Origin: Pandoraea capi
GTDB taxonomy: Bacteria > Pseudomonadota > Gammaproteobacteria > Burkholderiales > Burkholderiaceae
Assembly (NCBI RefSeq): GCF_902459735.1
Contig: NZ_CABPRV010000002.1
Location: 731,610-795,609 of the forward strand
DNA length: 64,000 bases
Direction: 5' to 3'
In this document: one piece after another, positions 1 through 9,962 of the stretch
Layout of the letters: each line of letters begins with the position of its first letter
How positions within the stretch are numbered: position 1 is the stretch's first letter
The notes under the pieces: generated by a model
The model's database searches: none
What the model saw: only the letters and a program-made list of their open reading frames with translations
What the model was told of the DNA's origin: nothing
Position numbers and translations under genes: made by a program

Positions 1-137
1 TCCAGCCACTTCACGCGGCGCGGCGAATTCGGACCACAGCCCGCCACGACCTTGAAGCCATCTTTGTACAGCCGCTGGCAAATGGACGTACCGATACCGC
101 CCATCCCGCCTGTCACATATGCAATGCGTTGAGTCAT
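1..137 (-). CDS. phaB: Acetoacetyl-CoA reductase PhaB, N-terminal fragment cut by window edge
   Basis: Only the first 45 codons are inside the window; the rest lies to the left. The translation starts MTQRIAYVTGGMGGIGTSIC, which has the TGGxxGIG dinucleotide-binding motif of short-chain dehydrogenases right at the N-terminus. It continues with a GPNSPRRVKWL stretch typical of NADPH-dependent acetoacetyl-CoA reductases. The enzyme reduces acetoacetyl-CoA to (R)-3-hydroxybutyryl-CoA in the cytoplasm, the second step of polyhydroxybutyrate synthesis. A purine-rich GGGGGAAG precedes the ATG. It follows phaC and phaA on the same strand, giving the usual phaCAB order, which supports the assignment more strongly than the fragment alone. 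Confidence 0.9.
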   Translation of the reverse strand, partial: MTQRIAYVTGGMGGIGTSICQRLYKDGFKVVAGCGPNSPRRVKWL

Positions 138-330
138 GGAACGCTTCCCCCAAAATAACGGCTGATTGCCGCCTGTTGCGACTGCCAATTGACCGACGCG
201 CAGGCCGCGCGTTCCCACGCGAGCCTTTCGTCTCCTGACGACTTCCTCAGTGCGAGCCCGTGCGCGTTGCACACACGGGCGGCACTGCTTCTTCTGCGGT
301 TCTGATGCCCCACGCGAAAAGCGGGTGGGC

Positions 331-1512
331 TCAGACGCGTTCCACCGCCAGCGCCACGCCCATACCGCCGCCGATACACAGCGACGCCAGACCGCGACGC
401 GCGTCACGACGCGCCATTTCGTGCAGCAGCGTGACGAGAATACGGCAACCGGACGCCCCGATCGGGTGACCAATGGCGATAGCGCCGCCGTTCACGTTGA
501 TCTTCGAGGTGTCCCAGCCCATTTGCTTGTTCACCGCCAATGCCTGCGCCGCGAACGCTTCGTTGATTTCCATCAGATCCAGATCGCTCGCCTTCCAGCC
601 CGCACGGGAGAGGCAGCGTTGCGATGCCGGGACCGGACCGATGCCCATCACCGACGGATCGACGCCGGCGTTCGCGTACGCCACGATGCGCGCGAGCGGC
701 GTGAGGCCCAGTTGCTCGGCGCGCTTGGCCGACATCACGACCACGGCCGCGGCACCGTCGTTGATGCCCGAAGCGTTGGCGGCAGTCACGGTGCCGTCCT
801 TCGAGAAGGCCGGCTTGAGGCCGGAGAGCGACTCGGCCGTCACGCCATGACGCACGAACTCGTCGGTCTTGAAGACCACCGGATCACCCTTGCGCTGCGG
901 GATAGACACCGGCACGATTTCCTGATCGAAGCGTCCGGCCTTCTGTGCTGCTTCAGCCTTGTTCTGCGACGCGGCGGCAAATTCGTCCTGCATCTCGCGC
1001 GTAATGCCGTACTCCTTGGCGACGTTCTCCGCCGTGATACCCATGTGGTACTGGTTGTACACGTCCCACAGGCCGTCGACGATCATCGTATCGATGAGCT
1101 TGGCGTCGCCCATGCGGAAGCCGTCGCGCGAGCCCGGCAGCACGTGCGGTGCAGCGCTCATGTTCTCCTGACCGCCGGCCACGACGATGTCGGCTTCACC
1201 GGAGGTAATCGCATTGGCGGCGAGCATCACGGCCTTCAGGCCCGAGCCGCACACCTTGTTGATCGTCATCGCAGGCACCATCGCAGGCAGCCCGGCCTTG
1301 ATCGAGGCCTGACGCGCCACGTTCTGACCCGAGCCGGCCGTCAGCACCTGCCCCATGATGACTTCGCTGATGTCTTCGCCCTTGAGCTTCGCGCGCTTGA
1401 GGACTTCGTCGATCACGATCGCCCCCAGATCCGGCGCCGCCACCTTGGCCAGCGAGCCGCCAAACTTACCGACTGCCGTACGGGCAGCCGACACAATCAC
1501 GATATCCGTCAT
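331..1512 (-). CDS. phaA: Acetyl-CoA acetyltransferase (beta-ketothiolase) PhaA
   Basis: Condenses two acetyl-CoA to acetoacetyl-CoA, the first step of PHB synthesis. The 393-residue length is normal for biosynthetic thiolases. The acylated nucleophile is Cys88 in [10 protein letters not shown]. His349 is in [14 protein letters not shown] and the second catalytic Cys379 is in LCIGGGMG near the C-terminus. The ATG is preceded by AGAGGAATGAGAC, a good ribosome binding site. It sits 96 bases after phaC and about 190 bases before phaB, consistent with a phaCAB operon. The wider thiolase family includes degradative enzymes; the phaC and phaB neighbours argue for the biosynthetic role. Confidence 0.97.
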   Translation of the reverse strand: MTDIVIVSAARTAVGKFGGSLAKVAAPDLGAIVIDEVLKRAKLKGEDISEVIMGQVLTAGSGQNVARQASIKAGLPAMVPAMTINKVCGSGLKAVMLAANAITSGEADIVVAGGQENMSAAPHVLPGSRDGFRMGDAKLIDTMIVDGLWDVYNQYHMGITAENVAKEYGITREMQDEFAAASQNKAEAAQKAGRFDQEIVPVSIPQRKGDPVVFKTDEFVRHGVTAESLSGLKPAFSKDGTVTAANASGINDGAAAVVVMSAKRAEQLGLTPLARIVAYANAGVDPSVMGIGPVPASQRCLSRAGWKASDLDLMEINEAFAAQALAVNKQMGWDTSKINVNGGAIAIGHPIGASGCRILVTLLHEMARRDARRGLASLCIGGGMGVALAVERV

Positions 1513-1608
1513 GTCTCATTCCTCTTTTTTCAATGGGTTCGAACCAGGGGGGATGCCCGCCGCGCAAACCATCGTTCGCGCGGCCACACACAACTGGGCG
1601 CCCTATGC

Positions 1609-3468
1609 TCAGGCCTTCGCCTTCACATAGCGGCCGGGCGCTGGTTCGATGGGTGCATAAGCAACATTACCATACGCATTTTGCGCCTTAACGCGTTTTC
1701 CGGCGTAGCCTGCGAGCCATTCGCTCCAGTCGCTCCACCAGCTTCCCGGGTACTCCGTCGCACCCGCCAGCCAATCGCTCGCCTCGACGCCAACGTCGTC
1801 GTTGCGCCAATAGCTGCGCTTTTTCTTCACGGGCGGATTGACGACCCCCGCAATGTGACCGGACGCACCGAGCACGAAACGGCGCTCGCCGCTCAACAAC
1901 GGCAGCGACCGGAACGCCGACGTCCACGGCACGATGTGGTCTTCGCGTGAACCGAACACATAGGCCGGCGCATCGATCGCGCTCAGATCCACCGGCACGC
2001 CGCACGTCTGGATCGTCCCCGGCTGCTTCAGTTCGTTCTGCAAATAAAGATGGCGCAGATACCAGCAGAACATCGGTCCAGGCAGGTTCGTGCCGTCACC
2101 GTTCCAGTAAAGCAGGTCGAACGGCTGCGGCGCGTTGCCCTTCAGATAGCTGTCGACCACGTAGTTCCAGACCAGATCGTTCGGACGCAGGAACGAGAAC
2201 GTGTTCGCCAGCTCGACGCCGCGCATCAACCCCGGCGGTTGGCCGAGACCGCCGCCGATCGTCTGCTCGCGGAATTGCACATGGGGCTCGTCGACAAACA
2301 CGTCGAGCACGCCGGTATCGGAGAAATCCAGCAGCGTCGTGAGCAATGTCACGCTCGCGACCGGCGACTTGCGCCCCGTCTGCCCCTTCCCGGCCAATAC
2401 CGCCAGCGCGGCGGCGAGCAACGTGCCGCCCACGCAGAAGCCGAGCGCATTGATCTGCGACTGACCGCTGATGTCGCGCACGACATCGATGGCGGCAATC
2501 GGCCCCTCACCCACGTAGTCGTCCCACGTCTTGTGCGCGAGCGACATGTCGGGGTTGCGCCACGACACGACGAACACGGTATGCCCCTGCTCCACGGCGT
2601 AGCGGATCAGCGAGTTTTCCGGTTGAAGATCGAGGATGTAGTACTTGTTGATGCACGGCGGCACCACGAGCAACGGACGCTGATGCACCGTCGGCGTAAG
2701 CGCCTTGTACTGGATGAGCTGGATCAGTTCGTTCTCGAAGACCACGGCGCCTTCGGTCGTCGCGACGTTACGTCCGACTTCGAACGCGGCTTCATCGGTC
2801 TGCGAGACCTTGCCCTTGCCCATGTCGACCAGCAGATGCTGCATGCCGGCGAGCAGGCTGTCGCCGTGCGTCTGCACGAGACGTTGCTGCGCGTCCGGAT
2901 TGGTCGCGATGAAGTTCGCGGGCGAACTCGCGGCCACCCACTGCTCGACGGCAAAGCGAATGCGCTCGCGCGTTTTCGCATCGGCATCGACCAGTTCGGC
3001 CATGCGCATCAGAAAACGGCCGTTGAGCAGATAAAGCGCAGCGGGCAATGCGTAGAACGGATTGCGCCAGCCGTCTCCCGAGAAACGACGGTCGCCCAAC
3101 GGGGGCGCATTATCGAGGCCGGGTTGATTGAAGCTGGCGACGAGTTCGGAAAACTCTCGGGCGTAATCCGACTGAAGCTCGTTCAGTCGCGCGGGATCGA
3201 CGTGCAACGACGTCGGCTGCGGCAACGCGCCCGGCTTACCGAAAAGATCGAACTGCTGAAAAAGCCCCGCGAACGGATTCGCGGCAGCCGCTGCACCATT
3301 CGCAGCAAAGGGTGACGGGCCGGCAGCCCCCGGCAAAGCGCCGAACATCTGTTGGGCGGCCTTGAACCACTGCGACATGTCCTGAGCGGAGAGCGAAGCG
3401 GAGGGAAACTGCTGGGCAAACGAGGCGGCAAACGAGGCCGGATCGAAGTTGGCACTGGCGCGATTCAT
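1609..3468 (-). CDS. phaC: Class I poly(3-hydroxyalkanoate) synthase PhaC
   Basis: Polymerises (R)-3-hydroxyacyl-CoA (mainly 3-hydroxybutyryl-CoA) into polyester at the granule surface. The 619-residue length fits class I synthases. The lipase-like box is GFCVGG, with the catalytic cysteine at residue 345. Asp510 (SREDHI) and His538 (GASGHIAG) complete the triad with spacing close to the Cupriavidus enzyme. The N-terminal ~85 residues are rich in Ala, Phe and Gly, the variable region of the family. It is the first gene of phaCAB. No phasin or phaR gene is visible in the window. I see no convincing promoter in the gap upstream. Confidence 0.97.
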   Translation of the reverse strand: MNRASANFDPASFAASFAQQFPSASLSAQDMSQWFKAAQQMFGALPGAAGPSPFAANGAAAAANPFAGLFQQFDLFGKPGALPQPTSLHVDPARLNELQSDYAREFSELVASFNQPGLDNAPPLGDRRFSGDGWRNPFYALPAALYLLNGRFLMRMAELVDADAKTRERIRFAVEQWVAASSPANFIATNPDAQQRLVQTHGDSLLAGMQHLLVDMGKGKVSQTDEAAFEVGRNVATTEGAVVFENELIQLIQYKALTPTVHQRPLLVVPPCINKYYILDLQPENSLIRYAVEQGHTVFVVSWRNPDMSLAHKTWDDYVGEGPIAAIDVVRDISGQSQINALGFCVGGTLLAAALAVLAGKGQTGRKSPVASVTLLTTLLDFSDTGVLDVFVDEPHVQFREQTIGGGLGQPPGLMRGVELANTFSFLRPNDLVWNYVVDSYLKGNAPQPFDLLYWNGDGTNLPGPMFCWYLRHLYLQNELKQPGTIQTCGVPVDLSAIDAPAYVFGSREDHIVPWTSAFRSLPLLSGERRFVLGASGHIAGVVNPPVKKKRSYWRNDDVGVEASDWLAGATEYPGSWWSDWSEWLAGYAGKRVKAQNAYGNVAYAPIEPAPGRYVKAKA

Positions 3469-3682
3469 GGTAGCCTGAGTGTCACGTCCGTTGCGTTCAG
3501 GGCCGGCGCCCGAAACGCGGCGGCGTGCTTCGCTTTATGAGCGATGCGCTCCGCCTGTGAAGCATTCTTGCGTGCGCGCGCAGGCGTGTCAATCTTTGCA
3601 GCGTACGTCACAGGCGAGGGACTTCTCTCTGACTTCGCATTGTCTCGGTACTGCCCCTATTTTTGAATGCGCGTTTGTCCCG

Positions 3683-3865
3683 ATGCTCATCATTCTTCTC
3701 GGCTGGCTTTACGTCATTGGCATGGTCGCCATCACCGCGCCGTCGGCCTGGCTGGGCATCGCGATCTTCCTCTTCGGGGGCATCGGTCCTGCCCTGCTTG
3801 TTCTCTATCTGTCGGGAAGCCGCGCGCGGCGTGCACGCGCGCTGCGACGCGATGACGCACAATGA
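3683..3865 (+). CDS. Small two-helix membrane protein of unknown function
   Basis: A 60-residue product that is almost entirely hydrophobic: one predicted helix covers residues about 1-20 (LIILLGWLYVIGMVAI) and another about 24-46 (WLGIAIFLFGGIGPALLVLY). A positively charged tail (SRARRARALRR) follows, which should stay in the cytoplasm. A longer reading frame is open upstream to 3479, but its extra 68 residues look like non-coding sequence, so the Met directly before the first helix is the likelier start. The ribosome binding site is weak. It is transcribed divergently from phaC and convergently to pgeF. I do not recognise a named family. Confidence 0.6.
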   Translation: MLIILLGWLYVIGMVAITAPSAWLGIAIFLFGGIGPALLVLYLSGSRARRARALRRDDAQ

Positions 3866-3962
3866 ACGCTCCGGATGCACAGGTTCGGCGGTGACCCGCG
3901 CCGGACAACGGGTCGCCGCATGATCGACATGACGCAGGACAGCGTCGACAAATCCTCAATGA

Positions 3963-3998
3963 TCCGGACGAATTCCGACTGATTCCGGACGAATTCCG
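3963..3998. repeat. 15-bp direct repeat TCCGGACGAATTCCG, two copies
   Basis: Two exact copies of TCCGGACGAATTCCG, 21 bases apart, in the gap between the small membrane protein gene and the end of pgeF. No function is evident. Confidence 0.6.
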
Positions 3999-4002
3999 GC
4001 GA

Positions 4003-4824
4003 TCAGGCCTCACGCCACACAAGCGCCGCCATCCGCCCTGTCGTCCGGTCACGACGATAGGAATAGAAGCGCGCCGGATCGCTGACCGTACACCACTGCC
4101 CACCCGAGACGCTCGTCACGCCTTCACGCGCCAGCCGCAACCGGGCCAGCGCACACAGATCCGCCAGCGATTTGCCAACGGCGGGGTCGCCATGCGGGAC
4201 AAACGCGGCTTGCGTGGCTTCGTGCTCCTGCGGCGTGGCGGCATCGAGGAAAGCCTGCCGCACCTCCGGCCCCACTTCGAATGCCGTCGGCCCGATGCAG
4301 GGGCCGAGCCATGCGATCACCGATGCTTGCGCACCGGATTCGGGCAGCCGCGCACGCAATGCCTGTACCGTCTGTTCGATGACACCCGCACACAGCCCAC
4401 GCCAGCCCGCGTGGGCAGCCGCCACCGCTTGTCCCTGCGCGTCGCACAGCAATACCGGCAGGCAGTCCGCCACCATGACGGTGCTTGCGAGACCTACGGC
4501 GTTCGTGGCACTGGCGTCCGCTTGCAGCGGGTCGCCCGATTGCGCGGCGTCCAGTGCCGCTTGCGCGTCGACCACGCGCGGGCCGTGCACCTGCGCCACC
4601 CATGCCGACGCCACGCCCGTTCGCGTCGCCAGCAACGCACGGTTGGTCCGGACGGCCTCGGGATCGTCGTCGGCTTTGAAACCGAGATTGAAGGTCGCCT
4701 GCGGTCCCTCGCTCACACCCCCGGCACGCGTGGTGAACACCGCGCGCACCTGCTTCGGCGCGGGCCAGTCGGGAACGATCCAGTCCGCAGGTATCGTGTC
4801 TTGCTCAGGCAGGGAAGAAGTCAT
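4003..4824 (-). CDS. pgeF: Peptidoglycan editing factor PgeF / multicopper polyphenol oxidase family (YfiH, DUF152)
   Basis: Cytoplasmic zinc- or copper-binding protein of the YfiH/LACC1 family. In E. coli this family acts as a purine nucleoside-handling and peptidoglycan precursor-editing factor. The 273 residues show the family metal ligands: His80 (AQVHGPRV), Cys121 ([11 protein letters not shown]) and His138 (AAHAGWRG). A conserved [14 protein letters not shown] motif lies around residues 172-185. The start codon lies 20 bases inside the end of rluD, so the two genes are translationally coupled; rluD-pgeF is a widespread bacterial pair. Older annotations call it a laccase-domain protein. 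Confidence 0.93.
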   Translation of the reverse strand: MTSSLPEQDTIPADWIVPDWPAPKQVRAVFTTRAGGVSEGPQATFNLGFKADDDPEAVRTNRALLATRTGVASAWVAQVHGPRVVDAQAALDAAQSGDPLQADASATNAVGLASTVMVADCLPVLLCDAQGQAVAAAHAGWRGLCAGVIEQTVQALRARLPESGAQASVIAWLGPCIGPTAFEVGPEVRQAFLDAATPQEHEATQAAFVPHGDPAVGKSLADLCALARLRLAREGVTSVSGGQWCTVSDPARFYSYRRDRTTGRMAALVWREA

Positions 4825-5944
4825 CGAGCGAATCGGGGAGCGTTGTAAAGTCGAATTCGAGACCGAGCGCGGTCATGAGTTCACGCATATCGTCCGGCAA
4901 GGGGGCTTGCCAGTGCATGGCGCTGTCGTCCTCAGGATGAATCAGGCCAAGCCGCCAGGCATGCAATGCCTGACGCGCAAACCCGCCCGGCAACGACGGG
5001 CGCTTGTGACGGGGCTTATATAGCGGATCGCCCAGCAATGAGTGCCCAAGATGGGAAAGATGGACGCGAATCTGGTGCGTGCGGCCGGTATCCAGCGAGC
5101 AAAGCACCAACGAAACCGGGGAATTCTCCCATTCTGCGCTGGCGACCGTCACCACGCGGGTGCGCGCGGGCTTGCCGCCCTGCCCTTGCACCACGGCCAT
5201 GCGGGTGCGCTCACGCGGGTCACGACCGATGGGCGCGTCGACGACCGTACGCAGTGGCGGACGTCCCCAGACAAGTGCCGCGTAATGGCGTTTCACGGAG
5301 CGCGCCTGCAACTGGCGCACCAGATCGGTCTGCGCCACCAGCGTACGCGCCACGACCATCAGGCCGGACGTCTCCTTGTCCAGCCGGTGGACGATGCCCG
5401 CGCGCGGCAGATCGGCGGCCGCTTGCCCATACCGATGCAGCAGCCCATTGAGCAACGTGCCGGACCAGTTGCCCGCCGCCGGATGGACGACGAGGCCCGC
5501 AGGCTTGTTGAAGACGGCAAGCGCGGCGTCTTCGTACACGACGTCGAGCGGCAACGGTTCCGGAGCGAACGCGAGTTGCTCCGGCAATGCCGCCGGCGTG
5601 ATGAGGACTGTCTCGCCGCCGGCCACTTTCTGGCGCACCTTGGCGGGTTCGCCGTCGAGCGTGACGCGGCCGTCTTCGACCCAGGCTTGCAGACGGCTAC
5701 GGGAATATTCGGGAAAACAGGACGCCAGCGCCTTGTCCAGCCGCTCGCCGGCGAGCGAATCGGGCAGTATGGCGGTCAGCGGCGTTGCGGTAGATACGGC
5801 AGAAGTCGCCCCTGCGGGGGCGTGATCGGCGCGGCTTGGGAAAGCCTCCGGAAGCGATTCGAGGTCGTCGTCCGACGAATCCTCCGCATTTTCCGTGGCA
5901 AATGAGGCGGTTACGCTATAATCCGGCACTATTGAACGGGTCAT
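4805..5944 (-). CDS. rluD: 23S rRNA pseudouridine synthase RluD
   Basis: Converts uridines in helix 69 of 23S rRNA (1911/1915/1917 in E. coli) to pseudouridine. After a ~60-residue acidic, Ser/Ala-rich N-terminal extension, an S4 RNA-binding domain begins at [20 protein letters not shown]. The catalytic domain follows with the signature HRLDKETSG; the aspartate nucleophile is residue 189 from this start. The open frame reaches 5992, but that ATG would place 16 more codons over the 5' end of the divergent bamD. The ATG at 5944 leaves a short gap between the two starts and is preferred. Neither start has a clear ribosome binding site. It overlaps pgeF by 20 bases. Confidence 0.93.
   Translation of the reverse strand: MTRSIVPDYSVTASFATENAEDSSDDDLESLPEAFPSRADHAPAGATSAVSTATPLTAILPDSLAGERLDKALASCFPEYSRSRLQAWVEDGRVTLDGEPAKVRQKVAGGETVLITPAALPEQLAFAPEPLPLDVVYEDAALAVFNKPAGLVVHPAAGNWSGTLLNGLLHRYGQAAADLPRAGIVHRLDKETSGLMVVARTLVAQTDLVRQLQARSVKRHYAALVWGRPPLRTVVDAPIGRDPRERTRMAVVQGQGGKPARTRVVTVASAEWENSPVSLVLCSLDTGRTHQIRVHLSHLGHSLLGDPLYKPRHKRPSLPGGFARQALHAWRLGLIHPEDDSAMHWQAPLPDDMRELMTALGLEFDFTTLPDSLDDFFPA
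5918..5923 (+). promoter_or_regulatory. Probable -10 element (TATAAT) of the bamD promoter
   Basis: A perfect TATAAT lies 43 bases before the bamD ATG at 5966, within the first codons of the divergent rluD. The -35 region is not clear. Transcription would begin around 5930. Confidence 0.55.
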
Positions 5945-5965
5945 CGAGAAGTGAAGCCAACGAGC

Positions 5966-6793
5966 ATGCAAGCCCTGAAACTTGTCAAACATCTGACGCT
6001 GGCCGCCATCGTGGTCGGCAGCATGGCCGCCTGCGGCATTCTGCCGGAGAAGGTCGACGAAACGGCCAGCTGGTCGACGAACAAATTATACTCGGAAGCG
6101 AAGGACAGCTTCGACAGCGGCGACTACACCAAGGCCGCCAAATACTACGAGTTGCTCGAAGGTCGCGACCCGTTCGGCCCGCACGCCCAACAAGCCCAGA
6201 TCAACACGGCCTACTCCTATTACAAGGACAATGAGCCGGCGCAGGCCCTCACGGCCGTCGAGCGCTTCATCCGTCTGCATCCGGACAGCCCGTCGATCGA
6301 TTACGCCTATTACCTCAAGGGCCTGATCAACTTCAACGACGACCTCGGTCTGTTCGGCCGCTTCTCCGGTCAGGATCTCAGCGAACGCGATCCGAAGGCT
6401 TTGCGTGCGGCCTATGACAGCTTCAAGTACCTCGTCGAGCATTATCCGAACAGCAAGTACGCGAACGACGCCGCCCTGCGCATGCGCTACGCCGTGAACG
6501 CGATGGCCGCGCACGAAGTGCACGCCGCCGAGTACTACTATCGCCGTGGCGCCTACCTCGCTGCCGTGAACCGTGCACAGAGCGCCTTGCAGGATTACGA
6601 TCAGGCACCGGCACTCGAAGACGCGCTTGGCATCATGATCAAGTCGTACGACAAACTCGGCATGACCGAACTGCGTGACGATGCGCGTCGTGTGATGGAA
6701 AAGACCTACCCGAACAGCGGCTACCTCACGGTCGGCCGCCGCATCGACAACAACCCGAGCGACAAGAAGTCGTGGTGGCAGATCTGGCGTTAA
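5966..6793 (+). CDS. bamD: Outer membrane protein assembly factor BamD (ComL lipoprotein)
   Basis: Essential lipoprotein of the BAM complex that inserts beta-barrel proteins into the outer membrane. The signal peptide ends in a lipobox (GSMAAC, Cys23). The mature part is a TPR-type superhelix with the family segment [21 protein letters not shown], then repeated Pro-Asn-Ser tetratricopeptide turns ([19 protein letters not shown]). The 275-residue length is normal. The frame is open to a GTG at 5951. The ATG at 5966 has a GTGAAG ribosome binding site at proper spacing and a better-formed signal peptide, so I chose it. A hairpin terminator follows. Confidence 0.95.
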   Translation: MQALKLVKHLTLAAIVVGSMAACGILPEKVDETASWSTNKLYSEAKDSFDSGDYTKAAKYYELLEGRDPFGPHAQQAQINTAYSYYKDNEPAQALTAVERFIRLHPDSPSIDYAYYLKGLINFNDDLGLFGRFSGQDLSERDPKALRAAYDSFKYLVEHYPNSKYANDAALRMRYAVNAMAAHEVHAAEYYYRRGAYLAAVNRAQSALQDYDQAPALEDALGIMIKSYDKLGMTELRDDARRVMEKTYPNSGYLTVGRRIDNNPSDKKSWWQIWR

Positions 6794-6823
6794 GCCGTCT
6801 CGGTTGTCGATTGGCATTCGTCG

Positions 6824-6858
6824 AAAAGCCCTCGCGCAAGCGGGGGCTTTTTGTTTTT
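6824..6858 (+). terminator. Rho-independent terminator after bamD
   Basis: Stem AAAAGCCCTCGC / GCGGGGGCTTTT with a GCAA loop (one G-T pair), followed by TTGTTTTT. Confidence 0.85.
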
Positions 6859-6914
6859 GCATGTCCACATGACGGCCGGATGGCCGCGCTTCTCAGGCAT
6901 CAGGAGTTGGTTTC

Positions 6915-7634
6915 GTGAATCCCTCGTCCACCACCGGCAAGACGCTGCTGGCCCTGCGTCACGTCCACTTTGAAGACCTCGGCACGTTGGCGCCGTATTT
7001 CACACAACGCGGTTACGCCATCGAGTATGTCGACGCGCCGCTCGCCGACCTGCGCACCGTCGACGCGCGCTCACCGGACTTGCTCGTCGTGCTCGGCGGT
7101 CCTATCGGCGCCTTCGACGACCCGCTGCATCCGTTCATCGCGGACGAACTCGCGCTGGTCAAGGCGCGCCTCGCCGCCGGCAAGCCCATCCTCGGCATCT
7201 GCCTCGGCGCGCAATTGATGGCGCGAGCGTTGGACGCAAAGGTGTACCCGCTGGGCGTGAAGGAAATCGGCTACGCCCCGCTGACGCTGACGGACGCGGG
7301 CCTGTCGTCGCCCCTGGCGGCACTGGGCGACGCGAGCGTACTCCACTGGCATGGCGACCAGTTCGACATTCCGCCGGGGGCGGTGCATCTGGCACGTACG
7401 GCCGTTGGCGAAAATCAGGCCTTCGCGCTGGGCACGCACGCGCTGGGACTGCAATTTCATCTGGAAGCCGACGCCGCACGTATCGAATCGTGGCTCGTCG
7501 GGCATGCGTGCGAGCTCGGCGCTGCGAAGATCGATCCTGTGGGCCTGCGCAACGATGCCCGGGCGCATCACGCCCGGTTGTCCGAAGTTGCTCCGGCCGT
7601 CATCGGTCGCTGGCTGGACGCCATGCCCGGTTGA
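6915..7634 (+). CDS. Class I glutamine amidotransferase (GMP synthase-like)
   Basis: A 239-residue free-standing glutaminase domain. The nucleophile is Cys96 in GICLGAQLMA and the other two members of the triad are His182 and Glu184 in LQFHLEADA. Such proteins hydrolyse glutamine and either pass ammonia to a partner or act on gamma-glutamyl compounds; several are loosely annotated as GMP synthase-like. No synthetase partner is adjacent, so the acceptor substrate cannot be told. The GTG start at 6915 has AGGAG nine bases upstream. The gene stands alone between two terminators. Confidence 0.88.
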   Translation: MNPSSTTGKTLLALRHVHFEDLGTLAPYFTQRGYAIEYVDAPLADLRTVDARSPDLLVVLGGPIGAFDDPLHPFIADELALVKARLAAGKPILGICLGAQLMARALDAKVYPLGVKEIGYAPLTLTDAGLSSPLAALGDASVLHWHGDQFDIPPGAVHLARTAVGENQAFALGTHALGLQFHLEADAARIESWLVGHACELGAAKIDPVGLRNDARAHHARLSEVAPAVIGRWLDAMPG

Positions 7635-7675
7635 TAGCCGACGGATGCCCAACAGACATCGCAGCGCAAGGCAAC

Positions 7676-7709
7676 GAAAAAGCCAGACGTTTCACCGCCT
7701 GGCTTTTTC
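7676..7709. terminator. Bidirectional hairpin terminator between the amidotransferase gene and dinG
   Basis: Perfect 11-bp stem GAAAAAGCCAG / CTGGCTTTTTC with a 12-base loop. A-rich and T-rich flanks serve both convergent genes. Confidence 0.85.
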
Positions 7710-7739
7710 ATTCCGCGCCGAGTGTAGGAATCGTGAAGC

Positions 7740-9962
7740 TCAATCGCCCGCCTCGGCCGCGATCTCGTCGAAGAATCCGCGCACGATCGGCAATTCCCGC
7801 GTACGTTTGAATGGCGGGAGGCTCTGCCAGATTCGCCGCCCATAGGGCTTGTCGACGAGACGCGGATCGCAAATCATCAGCACCCCGCGATCGGCTTCCG
7901 AACGAATCAGGCGCCCCGCCCCCTGCTTCAACGTGATTACCGCCTGCGGCAACTGGTGCACGGCGAACGGACTCAACCCCTTCTTCGTCAGCGCATCGAG
8001 ACGCGCGGCAAGCACCGGATCGTCAGGCGGCGCGAACGGCAATTTGTCGATGATGACGAGCGAAAGCGCTTCACCCCGCACGTCCACCCCTTCCCAGAAA
8101 CTCTGGCTACCGATGAGGACGGCATTGCCCAGCGCGCGGAATCGGTCGAGCAACTCCGTGCGGCTCGCTTCGCCCTGCACCAGCAGCGGATACGGCCAGC
8201 CACGCCGCTCGAACTCTTCGCGCAGGCGCTCCGCGGCACGATTGACCGCGCGCAACGTCGTACACAACACGAAGGCCCGGCCACCGCTGACTTCGAGCAC
8301 CGGCAACGCGGCATCGAGCACAGCGTCCGTAAAGTTCGGTGCCGACGGCTGCGGCAATCCGCGCGGCACGTACAACAAGCTTTGGTTCTGATAGTCGAAC
8401 GGACTGGCCAGCGTCAGCGACTTGCCTGCATCGAGTCCCAATTGCGCGGCGTAGTGCATGAAATTGCCCTTCACGGACAACGTAGCCGACGTGAAAATCC
8501 ACGCGCGCGGCGCCCCGGCCCGCTGCTTCGCGAAGATCGGCGCAATCGAGAGCGGCGTCTGATGCAACTGCACCGCCTGCGAGAACACTTCGATCCAGCG
8601 GACCGTCTCCGCCGGCGTGTAGGTCTTTTCCGATTTACCTTCGCCGTCCGCGCCTTCCCCCGCCTTCGCTTCCGCCGTCAGACGCGCCGCTTCCGCCTCG
8701 CGCGCCTTCACCGCCTTTTCGCGTTTGCCGTCGGTCACACGCGGCGCGTCGGGGTCCAGCAGCGGCAGTGGCTGCTCGCCCGGCGACGGCGGCGTCACGC
8801 CCAACTGCCAACGCTCCAGTTGCTCATGCAATTCCAATGCGCGACGCAGACAGGCACCGAGCGCTTCGGCGCGCTCTGCCTGATGCTGAAGCGTCTCGAT
8901 CACATCCTGCAACGCGATGTCGACGCTCTCGAGCGCCCCGAACAACTCGTGATCGTCCGGCAGTTGCGTCACGGACATCCGCGCGTTGTCCTGACCGAAC
9001 GTCAAACGCACATCGCGCGCGGCCCGCTCCAGATTCGCGCCGAGCTTGACCCAGTCGGCGGCATCGCGCGCGTGAATCAGGCCTTCCGCGACGCAATCAC
9101 GCGCCAGTTCAAGCAGTTGCGTGGTCGAGACCGTCTCGCCGAAGAACAGCGTGGCGGTTTCCGGCAACTGATGCGCTTCGTCGAAAATGACGGTATTGGC
9201 GCTCGGCAGCAATTCCGCCATACCGGTATCGCGCAGCATCACATCCGCAAAGAACAGGTGGTGATTGACGACCACGAGATCGGCCTGCTGCGCTTCCTTG
9301 CGCGCGAGCATCACGAAACAGTCCTTGTAACGCGGGCAATCCTGGCCGAGACAGTTATCGCGCGTAGACGTTACCTGCGCCCAGATCGGCGCGTTCTCCG
9401 GCACGGATGCCAGTTCCGCCTTGTCGCCGCTATGCGTGATCTGCGCAAACGTCGTGATCTCGCGCAACTGGGCAGCCTCATGGCGCGACGCAAAGCGCCC
9501 TTCCTGCTGCGCACGCTCCAGATAGTAGTGACACAGATAATTCGAGCGGCCCTTGAGCATGGCCACCGTGACCGGCACGGCAAGCGCCTTGCGCACGGTC
9601 GGAATGTCACGCGCAAAGATCTGGTCCTGCAAGTGTTTGGTGCCGGTCGAGATGATCGTCTTGCCGCCCCACAGCATGGCGGGCACGAGATACGCGTAGG
9701 TCTTGCCCGTGCCCGTGCCGGCCTCGGCGATCAGCGAGTCGTGCGTATCCATCGCAGCGGCCACGGCACGCGCCATCTCGGTTTGTGGTTCACGCGAGCG
9801 ATAGCCGTCGATCGCGCGCGCCAGCATGCCGCCATCGCCGAAGATTTCCTCCAGCTCGCGCTCTCGCTTGGGGTCGAGCGGCTTGAGTCCATGGAACGTT
9901 GGCGTGTCAGCGCTTGGGGAGAGATCGGTGGAATCGCTGGATGCGGCGGCGGAATCGGTCAA
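7740..9962 (-). CDS. dinG: ATP-dependent DNA helicase DinG/YoaA family (XPD-like, iron-sulfur)
   Basis: Superfamily 2 5'-to-3' DNA helicase involved in resolving R-loops and repair intermediates. Walker A is AGTGTGKT with Lys87, and the DEAH box is at residues 261-264 (VIFDEAHQL). Four cysteines (144, 204, 209, 215) between them match the iron-sulfur ligands of the XPD family. A lysine/alanine-rich insert near residues 400-450 interrupts the middle of the protein. The C-terminal helicase half carries SQSFWEGVDVRGE and QGAGRLIRSEADRG. The only in-frame start before the conserved region is TTG at 9962, without an obvious ribosome binding site, so the true start may be slightly downstream. Confidence 0.93.
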   Translation of the reverse strand: MTDSAAASSDSTDLSPSADTPTFHGLKPLDPKRERELEEIFGDGGMLARAIDGYRSREPQTEMARAVAAAMDTHDSLIAEAGTGTGKTYAYLVPAMLWGGKTIISTGTKHLQDQIFARDIPTVRKALAVPVTVAMLKGRSNYLCHYYLERAQQEGRFASRHEAAQLREITTFAQITHSGDKAELASVPENAPIWAQVTSTRDNCLGQDCPRYKDCFVMLARKEAQQADLVVVNHHLFFADVMLRDTGMAELLPSANTVIFDEAHQLPETATLFFGETVSTTQLLELARDCVAEGLIHARDAADWVKLGANLERAARDVRLTFGQDNARMSVTQLPDDHELFGALESVDIALQDVIETLQHQAERAEALGACLRRALELHEQLERWQLGVTPPSPGEQPLPLLDPDAPRVTDGKREKAVKAREAEAARLTAEAKAGEGADGEGKSEKTYTPAETVRWIEVFSQAVQLHQTPLSIAPIFAKQRAGAPRAWIFTSATLSVKGNFMHYAAQLGLDAGKSLTLASPFDYQNQSLLYVPRGLPQPSAPNFTDAVLDAALPVLEVSGGRAFVLCTTLRAVNRAAERLREEFERRGWPYPLLVQGEASRTELLDRFRALGNAVLIGSQSFWEGVDVRGEALSLVIIDKLPFAPPDDPVLAARLDALTKKGLSPFAVHQLPQAVITLKQGAGRLIRSEADRGVLMICDPRLVDKPYGRRIWQSLPPFKRTRELPIVRGFFDEIAAEAGD

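Noticed and set aside
250-1950. 566-codon plus-strand frame over phaA and the end of phaC
   Set aside because: Shadow of phaA and phaC with Arg/His-rich composition.
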